Positions 17,347 through 26,084 of a DNA stretch of 64,000 bases are shown one piece after another. The stretch's first letter is position 1. Each line of letters starts with the position of its first letter. Source of the stretch: Aquisphaera giovannonii (GTDB taxonomy: Bacteria; Planctomycetota; Planctomycetia; Isosphaerales; Isosphaeraceae); contig NZ_CP042997.1 of assembly GCF_008087625.1 (NCBI RefSeq), positions 992,001 to 1,056,000 on the forward strand, read 5' to 3'. The position numbers and the translations under genes were made by a program. A model generated the notes under the pieces. That model worked only from the letters and a program-made list of their open reading frames with translations, searched no databases and was not told the DNA's origin.

Positions 17347-20130
17347 ATGAGCGAATCCGGACGATGTTCCAACTGCGGTGCAATGCGCCCGGCGGGGTTC
17401 CTCCACGGGCTCTGCCCGGCCTGCCTGCTCCGGGCGGGGGCGGCCGGGCGGAACGGGGACTCGGCCGGGGCGTCCGCGACGGCCTCGGCGGGGTGGCGGG
17501 GTGGCGGGTCGGATGGCCGCCGGGATCCGTCGCGGTCGATCGGCCCGGGGGGCCCGGGCCCGTCGTTCGGCATCGGTACGAAGCTCGGCGAGCGATTCAC
17601 CCTGGACGCGGAGCTCGGCCGCGGGGGGATGGGGACCGTCTATCGGGCCAGCGACCACCTGCTCGGCAGGCGCGTGGCCATCAAGATGCTGAGGGGCACG
17701 CGCACCGAGAACGAGGCCGGGCAGATCCGGCTGGAGGCCCAGATCCTCGCCCGGCTCGCGCATGACCGGATCGTGCGGCTGTACGACTTCGGCGAGGCGG
17801 ACGGGACGTGCTTCCTGATCATGGAGGAGGTGGACGGGCCGAGCTTCGCGGATCGCTGGCCGGACCTGCCGCTGAGCGATCGGCTGCGGGTCTGCGGGCA
17901 GGTCGCCCAGGCGCTCCATTTCGCCCACGGCCAGGGGGTGATCCACCGCGACGTCAAGCCGGGCAACGTCCTGCTCACCTCCGGCGACGAGGCGAAACTC
18001 TCCGACTTCGGCCTGTCCCTCGCGGCCGGCGACCGGGGCGATCGGGACGGGTCGATCCGGGGGACGCCGCTCTACATGAGCCCGGAGCAGGCCCAGGGGG
18101 CGGCGCTCAGCCATCGCTCCGACCTGTATTCCCTGGGCGTGATGCTCTACGAGTGCACGACGGGCGAGCCGCCCTTCGTCGGCGACATCGCCTCGCTGCT
18201 GGAGCGGCACCGGGCCGCCTCGCCGGTGCCTCCCAGGAACCGGAACCCCGAGATCTGGTCGACGCTGGACGGCCTGATCCGGTCGCTGCTCGCGAAGAGC
18301 CCGTCCAGGCGGCCGGGATCGGGCAACGTGGTGGCGCTGGAGCTCTTCGAGGAGGCCGAGCGGGCGGAGCGGCTCCGGCGGATCAACCCCGGGGTGAGGC
18401 GGTCGGGCCCGGGCGGGCAGGCCGATGCCATCCCGCCGGGCACGCCCTCCGCGAGCGGGTGGAAGCCGGGGGCCGCCTCCGCGAACGGGGCCCGGCACTC
18501 CGACCGCGAGGGCATGGACTCGTCGCCGGCCTGCTCCGCCCCGTCGATGCCGATCCACCCGGAGCCGGGCGACGCGGACCCCGGATCGTCGCCCCCGCGC
18601 AAGCCCGCCGGATCGTCGCGGGTCCGCCGCTCCACGGCGGCCGCCGCCGCGGATCACCCGGTCGCCCGCAGGATGCTCCAGGAGACGACGGCCACGCCGA
18701 TCCTGCTCTCGCCGGAGGAGCGGTACCTCTGCGGCCATTACCTCGCCTACCTCCTGGGGGGCGCGCGGCGGCAGGGGCTGCTCCTCGGGCGGCCCCTCGA
18801 CGCCCGGAATGCGGACCGGGCGCGGTTCCTGCTCGCGATGGCCTGGCTGTCCTGCGTCGGGCCGACCGACGAGTCGATCGAGCTCGCGAAGGCCCTGCTG
18901 GACGACCGCCCGGACGTCCGCGCCGCGCTCACGCCCGTGGTGGTCATGAAGTACCTGGCCAGCCGCGACACGCCCGCCCGGCACCAGTGGTTCCGCCGGG
19001 TCCGCTCCCGGCTGAAGGACGCCAGCGCGTACGCGCGGCGGAAGATGCTGGACTCCAAGGGCGCCCTCAATCCCGGGCTGATGCCCCGCAGCCTGGACGA
19101 CCTGAGGCTCATCGCCCCGCCCCGCGGGGTCATGGACGCCCACCGCGTGTCCCTCTGGAACCGGGTGGCGGAGGTCTGGCAGGAGGAGGATGAATTCCGG
19201 AAGGCGGTCCTCCGCTATGCGACGGGGTCGGACGCCCGCGACTCCGCCAGCGTCGACCTCTGGCCGGAGGTCGTCTACCCCCTCATCGAGCACACCCACT
19301 GGCAGCGCACCTTCCGGCCCCGGCTCGAGGCCATCTGGGATTACGTGGTCGGCCAGATCCTCAAGGCCCCCGTGCCCGGGGTGCGGCTGGACCGCATGAT
19401 GATCGTCGCCATCCCGCTGGACGTGTCGGAGCAACTCGACAGGGACCTGGCCACGTTCGTCGAGGATCCCGAGCTCCGCGAGGGGGAGACGAGCTCCGAC
19501 GAGATCCAAACGCCCGACGACGGATGGCTGGAGGCGGAGCGCGAGGGCGAGGGCCGGAAGTCCGAGCGGCTCCCATTCTACTGCGACGCCCGGATCCCCC
19601 GGGAAGAAGCCCCGGCCGACGACGACGCCCCGCCCGACCGGACGCTGGTCCCCCTCTGGCCGCCCGACCCGTTCGTCTTCACCCAGGCGAGCCTCCGCGA
19701 CATGTGGGAGGAGGCGATGAACCTCCGGCACACGTCCGCCGGCCCCCGATTCCTCCATCGGAACGTCCCGGTCGGGCCTTATCGGTTCGCGGTGGCCCCG
19801 ACGGGCGTGGGCCGGTCCGAGCTCCGCGCCGGGGCGGCGATCCGGGCGATCCTCCAGGGCCTCTCGACGGGCAAGGAGATCGAGGTCTTCACGCCCTCGA
19901 CCATCGCGGCGAACGCAGCCTCGAGGACGGCGATCGCCATCTGGCTCTACGAGAACCAGAGCGTCCTGCTCGCGTACCTCGACTTCCAGTCCAGGGACCG
20001 CTACATCCTCTGGCACGCGCCCAAGGCCCACCAGTTCAACCTCAAGTACCCGGAGGAGGTGAGGACCGTCCTCCCCACCGTGAACCTGGAGATCCCGGAC
20101 CGGTTCGATGGGCTGCTGGCCGGCCGATGA
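17347..20130 (+). CDS. Ser/Thr protein kinase with N-terminal zinc ribbon and unknown C-terminal domain
   Basis: Start chosen at MSESGRCSNCGAMRP (927 residues); the frame is open for 12 more codons upstream. Residues 7-32 form a two-pair zinc ribbon (CSNC and CPAC). The kinase domain spans about 75-330, with glycine loop GRGGMG, VAIKML, HRDVKPGN (about 200), DFG (about 220), GTPLYMSPEQ and SDLYSLG, so it should be active. Residues 340-437 are low complexity. The last 490 residues (from ILLSPEERYLCGHYL) are a globular region I cannot assign, containing Trp-rich segments and VPVGPYRFAVAPTG. No transmembrane segment is seen, so it is probably cytoplasmic. The C-terminal region may be a sensor or effector. 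Confidence 0.85.
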   Translation: MSESGRCSNCGAMRPAGFLHGLCPACLLRAGAAGRNGDSAGASATASAGWRGGGSDGRRDPSRSIGPGGPGPSFGIGTKLGERFTLDAELGRGGMGTVYRASDHLLGRRVAIKMLRGTRTENEAGQIRLEAQILARLAHDRIVRLYDFGEADGTCFLIMEEVDGPSFADRWPDLPLSDRLRVCGQVAQALHFAHGQGVIHRDVKPGNVLLTSGDEAKLSDFGLSLAAGDRGDRDGSIRGTPLYMSPEQAQGAALSHRSDLYSLGVMLYECTTGEPPFVGDIASLLERHRAASPVPPRNRNPEIWSTLDGLIRSLLAKSPSRRPGSGNVVALELFEEAERAERLRRINPGVRRSGPGGQADAIPPGTPSASGWKPGAASANGARHSDREGMDSSPACSAPSMPIHPEPGDADPGSSPPRKPAGSSRVRRSTAAAAADHPVARRMLQETTATPILLSPEERYLCGHYLAYLLGGARRQGLLLGRPLDARNADRARFLLAMAWLSCVGPTDESIELAKALLDDRPDVRAALTPVVVMKYLASRDTPARHQWFRRVRSRLKDASAYARRKMLDSKGALNPGLMPRSLDDLRLIAPPRGVMDAHRVSLWNRVAEVWQEEDEFRKAVLRYATGSDARDSASVDLWPEVVYPLIEHTHWQRTFRPRLEAIWDYVVGQILKAPVPGVRLDRMMIVAIPLDVSEQLDRDLATFVEDPELREGETSSDEIQTPDDGWLEAEREGEGRKSERLPFYCDARIPREEAPADDDAPPDRTLVPLWPPDPFVFTQASLRDMWEEAMNLRHTSAGPRFLHRNVPVGPYRFAVAPTGVGRSELRAGAAIRAILQGLSTGKEIEVFTPSTIAANAASRTAIAIWLYENQSVLLAYLDFQSRDRYILWHAPKAHQFNLKYPEEVRTVLPTVNLEIPDRFDGLLAGR

Positions 20131-20330
20131 CCGCTCGCTCGCCCGCTCGCCTGCACCGGCATGGAAGGGCCGGCGATCCCCGCGGGCGGGTGAAATGCCG
20201 ATCGGATTAACATTGATTAATAGAAGTGTATGCCGGTCCATGGTCCCAGGGTGTTCGGCATCGCAATTGCCGCCCTCATCCTGCCGCGATCGCTCCGACT
20301 ACGCATCCTCGAACCGCCGGAGGAAGAACC

Positions 20331-20555
20331 ATGGCAAGCGCGACGCAGGCCAATCCCGTCCCCGACCTCATGTACGACTGGCTCACCGTCCTCCAGTCCA
20401 AGGCCGAGGGCCTCAACGCCTACGAGAAGTACATACGGGACGCCCAGCAGGAAGGGGCCACGCAATGCGTGGAGATGTTCCGCAAGCTGCAGGAGCAGGA
20501 CTCCAGGCAGGTTCAGGAGATCAAGAATCACGTCAAGATGATGTTCAACAAGTGA
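20331..20555 (+). CDS. Small helical protein, conserved hypothetical
   Basis: A 74-residue protein with a good ribosome site (GGAGGAAG) eight bases before the ATG. It is predicted to be two long amphipathic helices: LMYDWLTVLQSKAEGLNAYE, then a Glu/Gln/Lys-rich second helix ending QEIKNHVKMMF. The pattern recalls half of a ferritin-like four-helix bundle that could dimerise, but the metal ligands (paired ExxH) are not evident. No signal peptide. Function unknown. Confidence 0.65.
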   Translation: MASATQANPVPDLMYDWLTVLQSKAEGLNAYEKYIRDAQQEGATQCVEMFRKLQEQDSRQVQEIKNHVKMMFNK

Positions 20556-20770
20556 ACACAGGCGTCCTGCCAAGGATCGCGTTACGGACAGGCGGACGGC
20601 GATGACACTCCCGATCCGGGAGTGCGCGGCCCCCGACGAGCCCCCGACGAGCCCCCGCGCGGCTCGGCGGGAGCCTCGCCCTCCCGATGTTCGAGACCCG
20701 AATCCCCGGCCTTATAATGGCGTCGGGGTCGATGGCCCTCGGCCGTCGGCGGCCGGGCGCGGGGCGGTTC

Positions 20771-21112
20771 TCAGGTCCGGGCGTTCGCCTTCCGCGCGTT
20801 GCCCCAAGACTCGAGCGCCCTGATCACGCCCTTCAGGGATTTCCCCATCTCGGTCAGAGCGTACTCGACGCGCGGCGGGACCTCGGCGTGCACCGTGCGG
20901 GTCAGGATCCCGTCCCGCTCCAGCTCGCGGAGCTGCTTGGTCAGCATCCGCTGGGTCACGCCCGGGAGGAGCCGGCGGAGCTCGCCGAAGCGGAGCACGC
21001 GATCCTTCAGCAGGTGGTAGAGGATCACGCCCTTCCACTTGCCGCCGATCAGGTCGAGCGCCGCCTCGACCGGGCAGCCCTCGGCGCAGTCCGTCACCTT
21101 CCGCTTGCCCAT
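20771..21112 (-). CDS. HxlR-family transcriptional regulator
   Basis: A 113-residue winged-helix protein with the HxlR signature: [20 protein letters not shown], the recognition helix around [20 protein letters not shown], and the wing LTEMGKSL. It is divergent from the quinone oxidoreductase/alcohol dehydrogenase gene (starts 150 bp apart). HxlR proteins usually control the adjacent detoxification gene in response to electrophiles or aldehydes. The N-terminal CAEGC cysteines could sense such compounds; that is inference. Confidence 0.9.
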   Translation of the reverse strand: MGKRKVTDCAEGCPVEAALDLIGGKWKGVILYHLLKDRVLRFGELRRLLPGVTQRMLTKQLRELERDGILTRTVHAEVPPRVEYALTEMGKSLKGVIRALESWGNARKANART

Positions 21113-21130
21113 GTACGGCCCCTGGTATCC

Positions 21131-21152
21131 TTCCTGATACTACATACAGGAA
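21131..21152. promoter_or_regulatory. Possible operator between hxlR-type gene and dehydrogenase
   Basis: TTCCTG (21131-21136) and CAGGAA (21147-21152) form a 6-bp inverted repeat with a 10-base AT-rich spacer, 19 bases upstream of the regulator's start. Position and symmetry fit an autoregulated HxlR site. Confidence 0.5.
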
Positions 21153-21262
21153 ATGTGCGTACTTGCCGCGAATGTAGCCGGTCCCGACAATGCCGGCAAC
21201 GGCGGAGGGTCGGGCGAGGGCGATGCGGTCTCGCGTCCCGTCCGTCGCGAGGAGCGGTCGCC

Positions 21263-22276
21263 ATGAAAGCCGTCGGTTTCACGAAGCAGGTCCCGACCAG
21301 CGACGCGGATTGCCTGGTCGACGTCGAGATCCCCGAGCCGGTCCCGGGCCCGCGCGACCTGGTCGTCCGCGTGAAGGCGGTCTCGGTCAACCCCGTCGAT
21401 ACGAAGGTGCGGAAGCGAGAGACCCCGGCGGCGGGCGCGGCGCGGATCCTCGGCTGGGACGCGGCCGGCGTCGTCGAGGCGGTCGGCCCCGAGGTGACGC
21501 TCTTCCGGCCCGGCGACCAGGTCTTCTACGCGGGCGACCTCACGCGGCCGGGGACCGACAGCGAGCTCCACGCGGTGGACGAGCGGATCGTCGGCCCGAA
21601 GCCGCGATCCCTCGACTTCGCCCAGGCCGCGGCGCTGCCGCTCACGTCGCTGACCGCCTGGGAGCTCCTGTTCGATCGGATGCGCGTCCCGCATGGCGAG
21701 AAGACGCGGCGCGGCACGCTCCTGGTCATCAACGGCGCCGGGGGCGTGGGCTCCATCCTCGTCCAGCTCGCCCGGCGGCTCACCGGCCTGACCGTCGTGG
21801 CCACGGCCTCGCGGCCCGAGACGGTCGCCTGGGTGAAGGACATGGGGGCGCACCACGTCATCGACCACCGCGAGCCGCTGGACCGGGGGTTGAAGGCCAT
21901 CGGGATCGACCGGGCCGAGTACGTCGCCGCGCTGACCGCCACCGACCGCCACCTGCCCGCCATCGCCGAGCTGATCGCTCCGCAGGGGCACGTGGCGGTG
22001 ATCGACGACCCCCCCGCGCTGGACATCCTCCCCTTCAAGCGCAAGAGCGTGACCATCTCATGGGAATTGATGTTCACGCGGTCCCTCTTCCGCACGGGGG
22101 ACATGGTCGAGCAGCACCGGATCCTCTCCGAGGTCTCCGCCCTGGTGGACGCCGGCCTGATCCGGTCGACGATGACAACGCGCGGCGGACCCATCAACGC
22201 GGCGAACCTGCGGGCCCTGCACGAGGCCGCCGAGCGCGGCACCGCGATCGGCAAGAACGTGCTCGAGGGATTCTAA
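21263..22276 (+). CDS. Zinc-type alcohol dehydrogenase-like / quinone oxidoreductase family protein
   Basis: A 337-residue medium-chain dehydrogenase, starting MKAVGFTKQVPTSDADCL at the ATG after GGAGCGG. It has the MDR layout: a GroES-like N-terminus (VSVNPVDTKVRK, GWDAAGVVEAVG), then the Rossmann motif INGAGGVGSILVQLA for NADPH binding. Catalytic and structural zinc cysteines are absent, which places it in the zinc-independent adh_fam_1/quinone oxidoreductase branch. It probably reduces quinones or reactive enones under control of the divergent HxlR protein. A hairpin at 22300-22334 follows. Confidence 0.87.
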   Translation: MKAVGFTKQVPTSDADCLVDVEIPEPVPGPRDLVVRVKAVSVNPVDTKVRKRETPAAGAARILGWDAAGVVEAVGPEVTLFRPGDQVFYAGDLTRPGTDSELHAVDERIVGPKPRSLDFAQAAALPLTSLTAWELLFDRMRVPHGEKTRRGTLLVINGAGGVGSILVQLARRLTGLTVVATASRPETVAWVKDMGAHHVIDHREPLDRGLKAIGIDRAEYVAALTATDRHLPAIAELIAPQGHVAVIDDPPALDILPFKRKSVTISWELMFTRSLFRTGDMVEQHRILSEVSALVDAGLIRSTMTTRGGPINAANLRALHEAAERGTAIGKNVLEGF

Positions 22277-22299
22277 TCCGATCAGATCCTCGTCCTTCG

Positions 22300-22334
22300 T
22301 CGGGTGCGTCCGCGCCCGCGCCTGACGCACCCGA
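22300..22334. terminator. Bidirectional terminator between convergent genes
   Basis: Perfect 11-bp arms TCGGGTGCGTC (22300-22310) and GACGCACCCGA (22324-22334) with a 13-base GC-rich loop. They sit exactly between the convergent dehydrogenase and TetR genes. There is no T tract. Confidence 0.6.
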
Positions 22335-22346
22335 GAAGAGAACGCC

Positions 22347-22937
22347 TCAGGCGGTCGGCCACGCCCGCATGGCCAGGTCGGCGACGCGGCGGAGCTCCGA
22401 GGCGCCGGCGCCGCCGGCGGCCTGGACGGCGAGGCCGTGCATGACGGTGGCCAGGTAACGCGCGAGGACCCTCGGGCTCGCGCCCGCCGGCAGGTCGCCC
22501 TCGCGGGCCGCCCGGCGGAGGCGCTCGCGGATCGCGGCGACGGCCCTCTCGCGGCCGGCGGCCAGCTCCTGGCGGACGGACTCGGACTCCGCGCCGCAGG
22601 CGAGCGCGGCCTGGACGACGAGGCAGCCCCCCGGGTTGCCCGGGTCGCAGAAGGCCCGCCAGGCGCCGCGGAGGATCGCCTCGGCCACCTCCCGGGCCGT
22701 CGGCTCCTCCAGGGCGTCGCGGAGGAACCCGACGGGGCCGGCGCGGTAACGCTCCAGCACCCTGCGGAAGAGCTGCTCCTTGTTGCCGAACGCCGCGTAG
22801 AGGCTCGGGCGGTTGATCCCCATCGCCGCCGTCAACTCGTCGAGGGTCGCCCCCTCGTAGCCGCGCCGCCAGAAGACGCCCATCGCCCTCTCCAGGGCCT
22901 CGTCGGCATCGAACTGTCGCACCCGGCCGGACGGCAT
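22347..22937 (-). CDS. TetR/AcrR-family transcriptional repressor
   Basis: Start chosen at MPSGRVRQFDADEALERAM, giving 196 residues; the codons upstream in frame lie in the regulatory region. The N-terminal helix-turn-helix is clear (ATLDELTAAMGINRPSLYAA, FGNKEQLF). The C-terminal ligand domain contains PGGCLVVQAALACG, seen in regulators of the NemR/AcuR-like group. It is divergent from the zinc alcohol dehydrogenase at 23084, with a palindromic site between them, so it very likely represses that gene and itself until an aldehyde or electrophile binds. Confidence 0.9.
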   Translation of the reverse strand: MPSGRVRQFDADEALERAMGVFWRRGYEGATLDELTAAMGINRPSLYAAFGNKEQLFRRVLERYRAGPVGFLRDALEEPTAREVAEAILRGAWRAFCDPGNPGGCLVVQAALACGAESESVRQELAAGRERAVAAIRERLRRAAREGDLPAGASPRVLARYLATVMHGLAVQAAGGAGASELRRVADLAMRAWPTA

Positions 22938-22992
22938 CCTGTCCCCCCTTCGTCGATCGTGACCTTGCCGGGCGGCCCGCGCCCTCCTATAT

Positions 22993-23012
22993 TCTGTATC
23001 ACGCGGTACAGA
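22993..23012. promoter_or_regulatory. TetR operator between divergent genes
   Basis: TCTGTA (22993-22998) and TACAGA (23007-23012) make a perfect 6-bp dyad with an 8-base spacer, the size expected for a TetR dimer. It lies 56 bases before the regulator start and 72 before the dehydrogenase start. Confidence 0.65.
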
Positions 23013-23083
23013 GAAATCCAGGCGCGGCCGCCTGTCGGACCCGGCGGTACGCGCCCGGCGGGACCTCATCCGGGAGCAAGGCA

Positions 23084-24094
23084 ATGTCGATCGTTCACGC
23101 ATGGGTCGTGCCGGGGGCGAGCCAGCCGATGGTCCGCCGGGAGGTGGACCTCGGGCCGATCGGGGCGGAGGAGGTGGAGGTGCAGGTGGAGCACTGCGGG
23201 CTCTGCCACTCCGACCTGTCGATCTGGGCCGACGACTGGGGCATGTCGCAATTCCCGGCGGTGCTCGGCCACGAGGCGATCGGCAAGGTGGTCGCGGTCG
23301 GCCCCGTCGCGAAGGGTGTGAAGGTCGGGGACCGCGTTGGGGTCGGCTGGTACGCCGGGAGCTGCATGCATTGCCGCCAGTGCCTCTCGGGCGACCAGCA
23401 TCTCTGCGCCGAGGCCCAGGCGACGATCGTCGGCCACCGAGGCGCCTTCGCCAGCCGCGTCCGGTCGCACTGGGCCTGGGCGGTGCCGATCCCCGAGGGC
23501 CTGCCCGCGGCCGAGGCCGGCCCCCTGCTCTGCGGCGGGATCACGGTGTTCAGCCCGCTCGCGATGCACGCGAGGCCGACGGATCGGGTCGGCATCGTCG
23601 GCCTCGGCGGCCTCGGGCACATGGCGGTGAAGTTCGCCGCCGCCTACGGCTGCGACGTCACCGCGTTCACCTCCAGCGAGCACAAGTTCGACGAGGCCCG
23701 CGGCTTCGGCGCCCGGCACGTCGTCGCCAGCCGCGACTCCGCGGCGATCGGCAAGCTGGCCCGCAGCCTGGACATGCTGATCGTCACCGTGAATGTCCCG
23801 CTCGACTGGAACGCGCTCCTGGGCACCCTCGCGCCGAACGGCCGGATGCACGTCGTCGGCGTGGTGCCCGAGCCGATCCCCGTCCCCGCGATGTCGCTGA
23901 TCGGGCCGCAGGCCAGCGTCTCCGGATCCCCGACGGGCTCCCCGGTCGGGATCGAGACCATGCTGGAGTTCGCCGCGCGGCACGGCGTCGCCCCGACGAC
24001 CGAGCACATGCCGATGAGCCAGATCAATGACGCCTTCGCGCGGCTGCAAGCCGGCAAGGCCCGGTATCGGATCGTGCTGGACGCGGACTTCTGA
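23084..24094 (+). CDS. Zinc-dependent NAD(P) alcohol dehydrogenase, cinnamyl-alcohol-dehydrogenase type
   Basis: A 336-residue protein with both zinc sites of the CAD/YahK group. The catalytic site is CGLCHSD, then GHEAIGKVV and a later Cys. The structural site is a four-cysteine lobe, GSCMHCRQCLSGDQHLC. The cofactor fold is VGIVGLGGLGHMAVKFA. These enzymes reduce a wide range of aldehydes to alcohols with NADPH. It is divergently paired with the TetR gene, and together they look like an aldehyde-responsive detoxification unit parallel to the HxlR pair just upstream. A dispersed palindromic repeat follows the stop. Confidence 0.92.
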   Translation: MSIVHAWVVPGASQPMVRREVDLGPIGAEEVEVQVEHCGLCHSDLSIWADDWGMSQFPAVLGHEAIGKVVAVGPVAKGVKVGDRVGVGWYAGSCMHCRQCLSGDQHLCAEAQATIVGHRGAFASRVRSHWAWAVPIPEGLPAAEAGPLLCGGITVFSPLAMHARPTDRVGIVGLGGLGHMAVKFAAAYGCDVTAFTSSEHKFDEARGFGARHVVASRDSAAIGKLARSLDMLIVTVNVPLDWNALLGTLAPNGRMHVVGVVPEPIPVPAMSLIGPQASVSGSPTGSPVGIETMLEFAARHGVAPTTEHMPMSQINDAFARLQAGKARYRIVLDADF

Positions 24095-24152
24095 GCCGGA
24101 CTGATCGCCCGCGCTCCGGGCGGGCCGAATCCGTCCGCCGATCGCGCCGGCC

Positions 24153-24191
24153 GAGGCTCACCCGGTCGCCGGACGGGGCCGGCTCCCACGG
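24153..24191 (+). repeat. Dispersed repeat C, copy 1
   Basis: About 38 bp nearly identical (two differences by eye) to 28489-28527, in the same orientation. Its right part contains GCCGGCTCCCACG. It lies between the alcohol dehydrogenase and the DUF302 gene. Confidence 0.7.
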
Positions 24192-24236
24192 GGGATTCCC
24201 GGAGAATCGTCTGGAATTCGCGGCGGAGGAGGTTCG

Positions 24237-24830
24237 ATGAGGCTCCTGTGTCTGTCGGCAGCGGTCTTGATCATCATGCCTTGCCTGGCGGCATGGCCCG
24301 CGGTGCGTCCGCCGGCGGCGGCCGGCGGGGAGGGGGCATCGACGACGGTGACGCGGATCGGCGTGGACCACGTCCTCGTCACCGCCGGGCGGGATTATGA
24401 GACGGTCACCGCGAGGTTCCGCGAGCAGCTCGGGGCGTTCGACGCGGCGGCGCTCAAGAGGTCGCTGGAGGCCGGCGACGACGCCGCGACCCGGGCCGCG
24501 GTCGAGCGGATGGCGGGGCCGAGCGGCTTCATGCTGTTCAACACGCAGGAGCATGGCGCCCTCCTGGGCCTCGTCGATATCAGGGCGAAGGCCGTGCAGT
24601 ACGTCGTCGGCAACCCGCTCTTCGCCGTGGAGATGACCCGCCACGCCGTCGGGGCCGGCCTGTATGCGCCGCTCCGCGTCCTCATCCGCGAGGTCAAACC
24701 CGGGCAGACCTGCATCGAGTACGACCGGCCATCGACGCTCTTCGGCCAGTTCCGCGACCCGGAGGTCGACAAGGTCGCGGCCGGCCTCGACCGCAAGCTC
24801 GAGTCGCTCATCGAGTCGGCCGTCCGCTGA
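24237..24830 (+). CDS. DUF302 domain secreted protein
   Basis: A 197-residue protein with an N-terminal signal peptide (LLCLSAAVLIIMPCLAAW). The mature part matches the DUF302 fold: GFMLFNTQEHGALLG, then VQYVVGNPLFAVEMTRH, YAPLRVLIRE and a YDRPSTLFGQF strand. DUF302 proteins are small alpha/beta domains of unknown biochemistry, often found near redox or sulfur genes. Forty-two bases separate it from the MBL-fold gene, so the two are probably co-transcribed. Confidence 0.85.
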   Translation: MRLLCLSAAVLIIMPCLAAWPAVRPPAAAGGEGASTTVTRIGVDHVLVTAGRDYETVTARFREQLGAFDAAALKRSLEAGDDAATRAAVERMAGPSGFMLFNTQEHGALLGLVDIRAKAVQYVVGNPLFAVEMTRHAVGAGLYAPLRVLIREVKPGQTCIEYDRPSTLFGQFRDPEVDKVAAGLDRKLESLIESAVR

Positions 24831-24872
24831 CCGCGATCACGCATCCCTTCCCGATCGAGGAGATTCCCACCC

Positions 24873-25853
24873 ATGAACAGGCGACGTTTCGTGAGCGCGA
24901 GCATCGGTGCCGCGGGGGCCCTGGCGATCGCGGGGCGGGTGCGCGGAGACGGGCCGCCGGACGACTCGGACCCCACCTCGCTGATCCCGACCATGATGGC
25001 CGCCACGGCGAAGATGCCCATCGAGTCCAGGCCCCTCGCCGACGGGCTCCACCTCGTCTACGGCCCCGGCGGCAACATCGCCGTCCTCGACGGGCCGGAC
25101 GGCCTGACCATCGTCGACGCCGGCCTGCCCAACCGTGCGGCCGACACGTTCGAGGTGGTGAAGCGAGCCGGCGGCAAGCCGGTCGTGCGGCTGATCAACA
25201 CGCACTGGCACTTCGACCACGCCGGCGGCAATGAGGCCTTCGGCCGCGCCGGGGCGGCGATCCTGGCCACGCCGGCCACGCGGCGGCGGCTGTCCACGGA
25301 GCAATACACCGAGATCTTCAAGATGAAGTCGCCGGCCTCGCCCCCGGCCGCCCTGCCGGTCGTGACCCTGGATGAGGCCGAGGTCCACGTCGGGCCGGAG
25401 ACGCTTCGCATCAAGTCCGTGCCCCCCGCGCACACCGACGGCGACCTGTTCGTCCACTTCACGAAGCACGACGTGATCCACACCGGCGACCTGTTCAGCA
25501 ACGGGTTCTACCCGAACATCGACGCGTCGAGCCTGGGCTGGATCGGCGGCATGGTCGCCGCGGCGGACGTCCTGCTCAAGCTCGCCGGGCCGTCCACGCG
25601 GATCATCCCCGGCCACGGCCCCGTCGCCACCCGGGACGACCTCGCCCGCTACCGGACGATGCTCGCGACCGTCCACGACCGCCTTGCGAAGCTCCACGAC
25701 GCCGGCAAGACCCTCCGCGAGGCGATCGACGCCCGCCCCACGGCCGACCTCGACGCCGAGTGGGCCGACGGCTTCTTCACCGGCGGCATGTTCACCCGGG
25801 TCGCCTACGACGGACTGGTCAAGCACCGGGCGGGCGCCGGCAAGGCCTCCTGA
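24873..25853 (+). CDS. MBL-fold metallo-hydrolase, Tat-exported
   Basis: A 326-residue protein. The N-terminus MNRRRFVSASIGAAGALAIA is a twin-arginine signal. The metallo-beta-lactamase motif HWHFDHAGG (HxHxDH) is followed by the expected later ligands in AHTDGD, VIHTGD and IIPGHGP, so a dinuclear zinc site is complete. It resembles the periplasmic class-B-like hydrolases often annotated as SoxH- or quinoprotein-relay-associated proteins. The substrate cannot be assigned. It is the second gene of a likely operon with the DUF302 gene. Confidence 0.88.
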   Translation: MNRRRFVSASIGAAGALAIAGRVRGDGPPDDSDPTSLIPTMMAATAKMPIESRPLADGLHLVYGPGGNIAVLDGPDGLTIVDAGLPNRAADTFEVVKRAGGKPVVRLINTHWHFDHAGGNEAFGRAGAAILATPATRRRLSTEQYTEIFKMKSPASPPAALPVVTLDEAEVHVGPETLRIKSVPPAHTDGDLFVHFTKHDVIHTGDLFSNGFYPNIDASSLGWIGGMVAAADVLLKLAGPSTRIIPGHGPVATRDDLARYRTMLATVHDRLAKLHDAGKTLREAIDARPTADLDAEWADGFFTGGMFTRVAYDGLVKHRAGAGKAS

Positions 25854-26084
25854 GGCCGCCCGGCCCGCTGGTCTCCCCGCGAGCCTCGGCAAGGCCGGCG
25901 TCGATTCCCACCCCCGAGGATTGCGCCGGGCCCCCTCGCCCCGCCCCGCGATATGCCCCGTCCGTTGCACCGGTGCCCGATATCGTCCTACACTTCTGCG
26001 GGCGGTCCGGCGTGCGGGCGGCCGGCGCGGATGGGGACGCCCCGGCGGGCCGGCCCCTCGGCTCACTCCTCGGGGGCGAATGAC

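Noticed and set aside
17230-20241. A 1003-codon minus-strand ORF opposite the zinc-ribbon kinase
   Set aside because: Antisense shadow of a gene with full kinase motifs; no domain of its own.
21263-24094. Single operon spanning both dehydrogenases
   Set aside because: The TetR gene lies between them on the other strand and a strong hairpin separates the first dehydrogenase from it.
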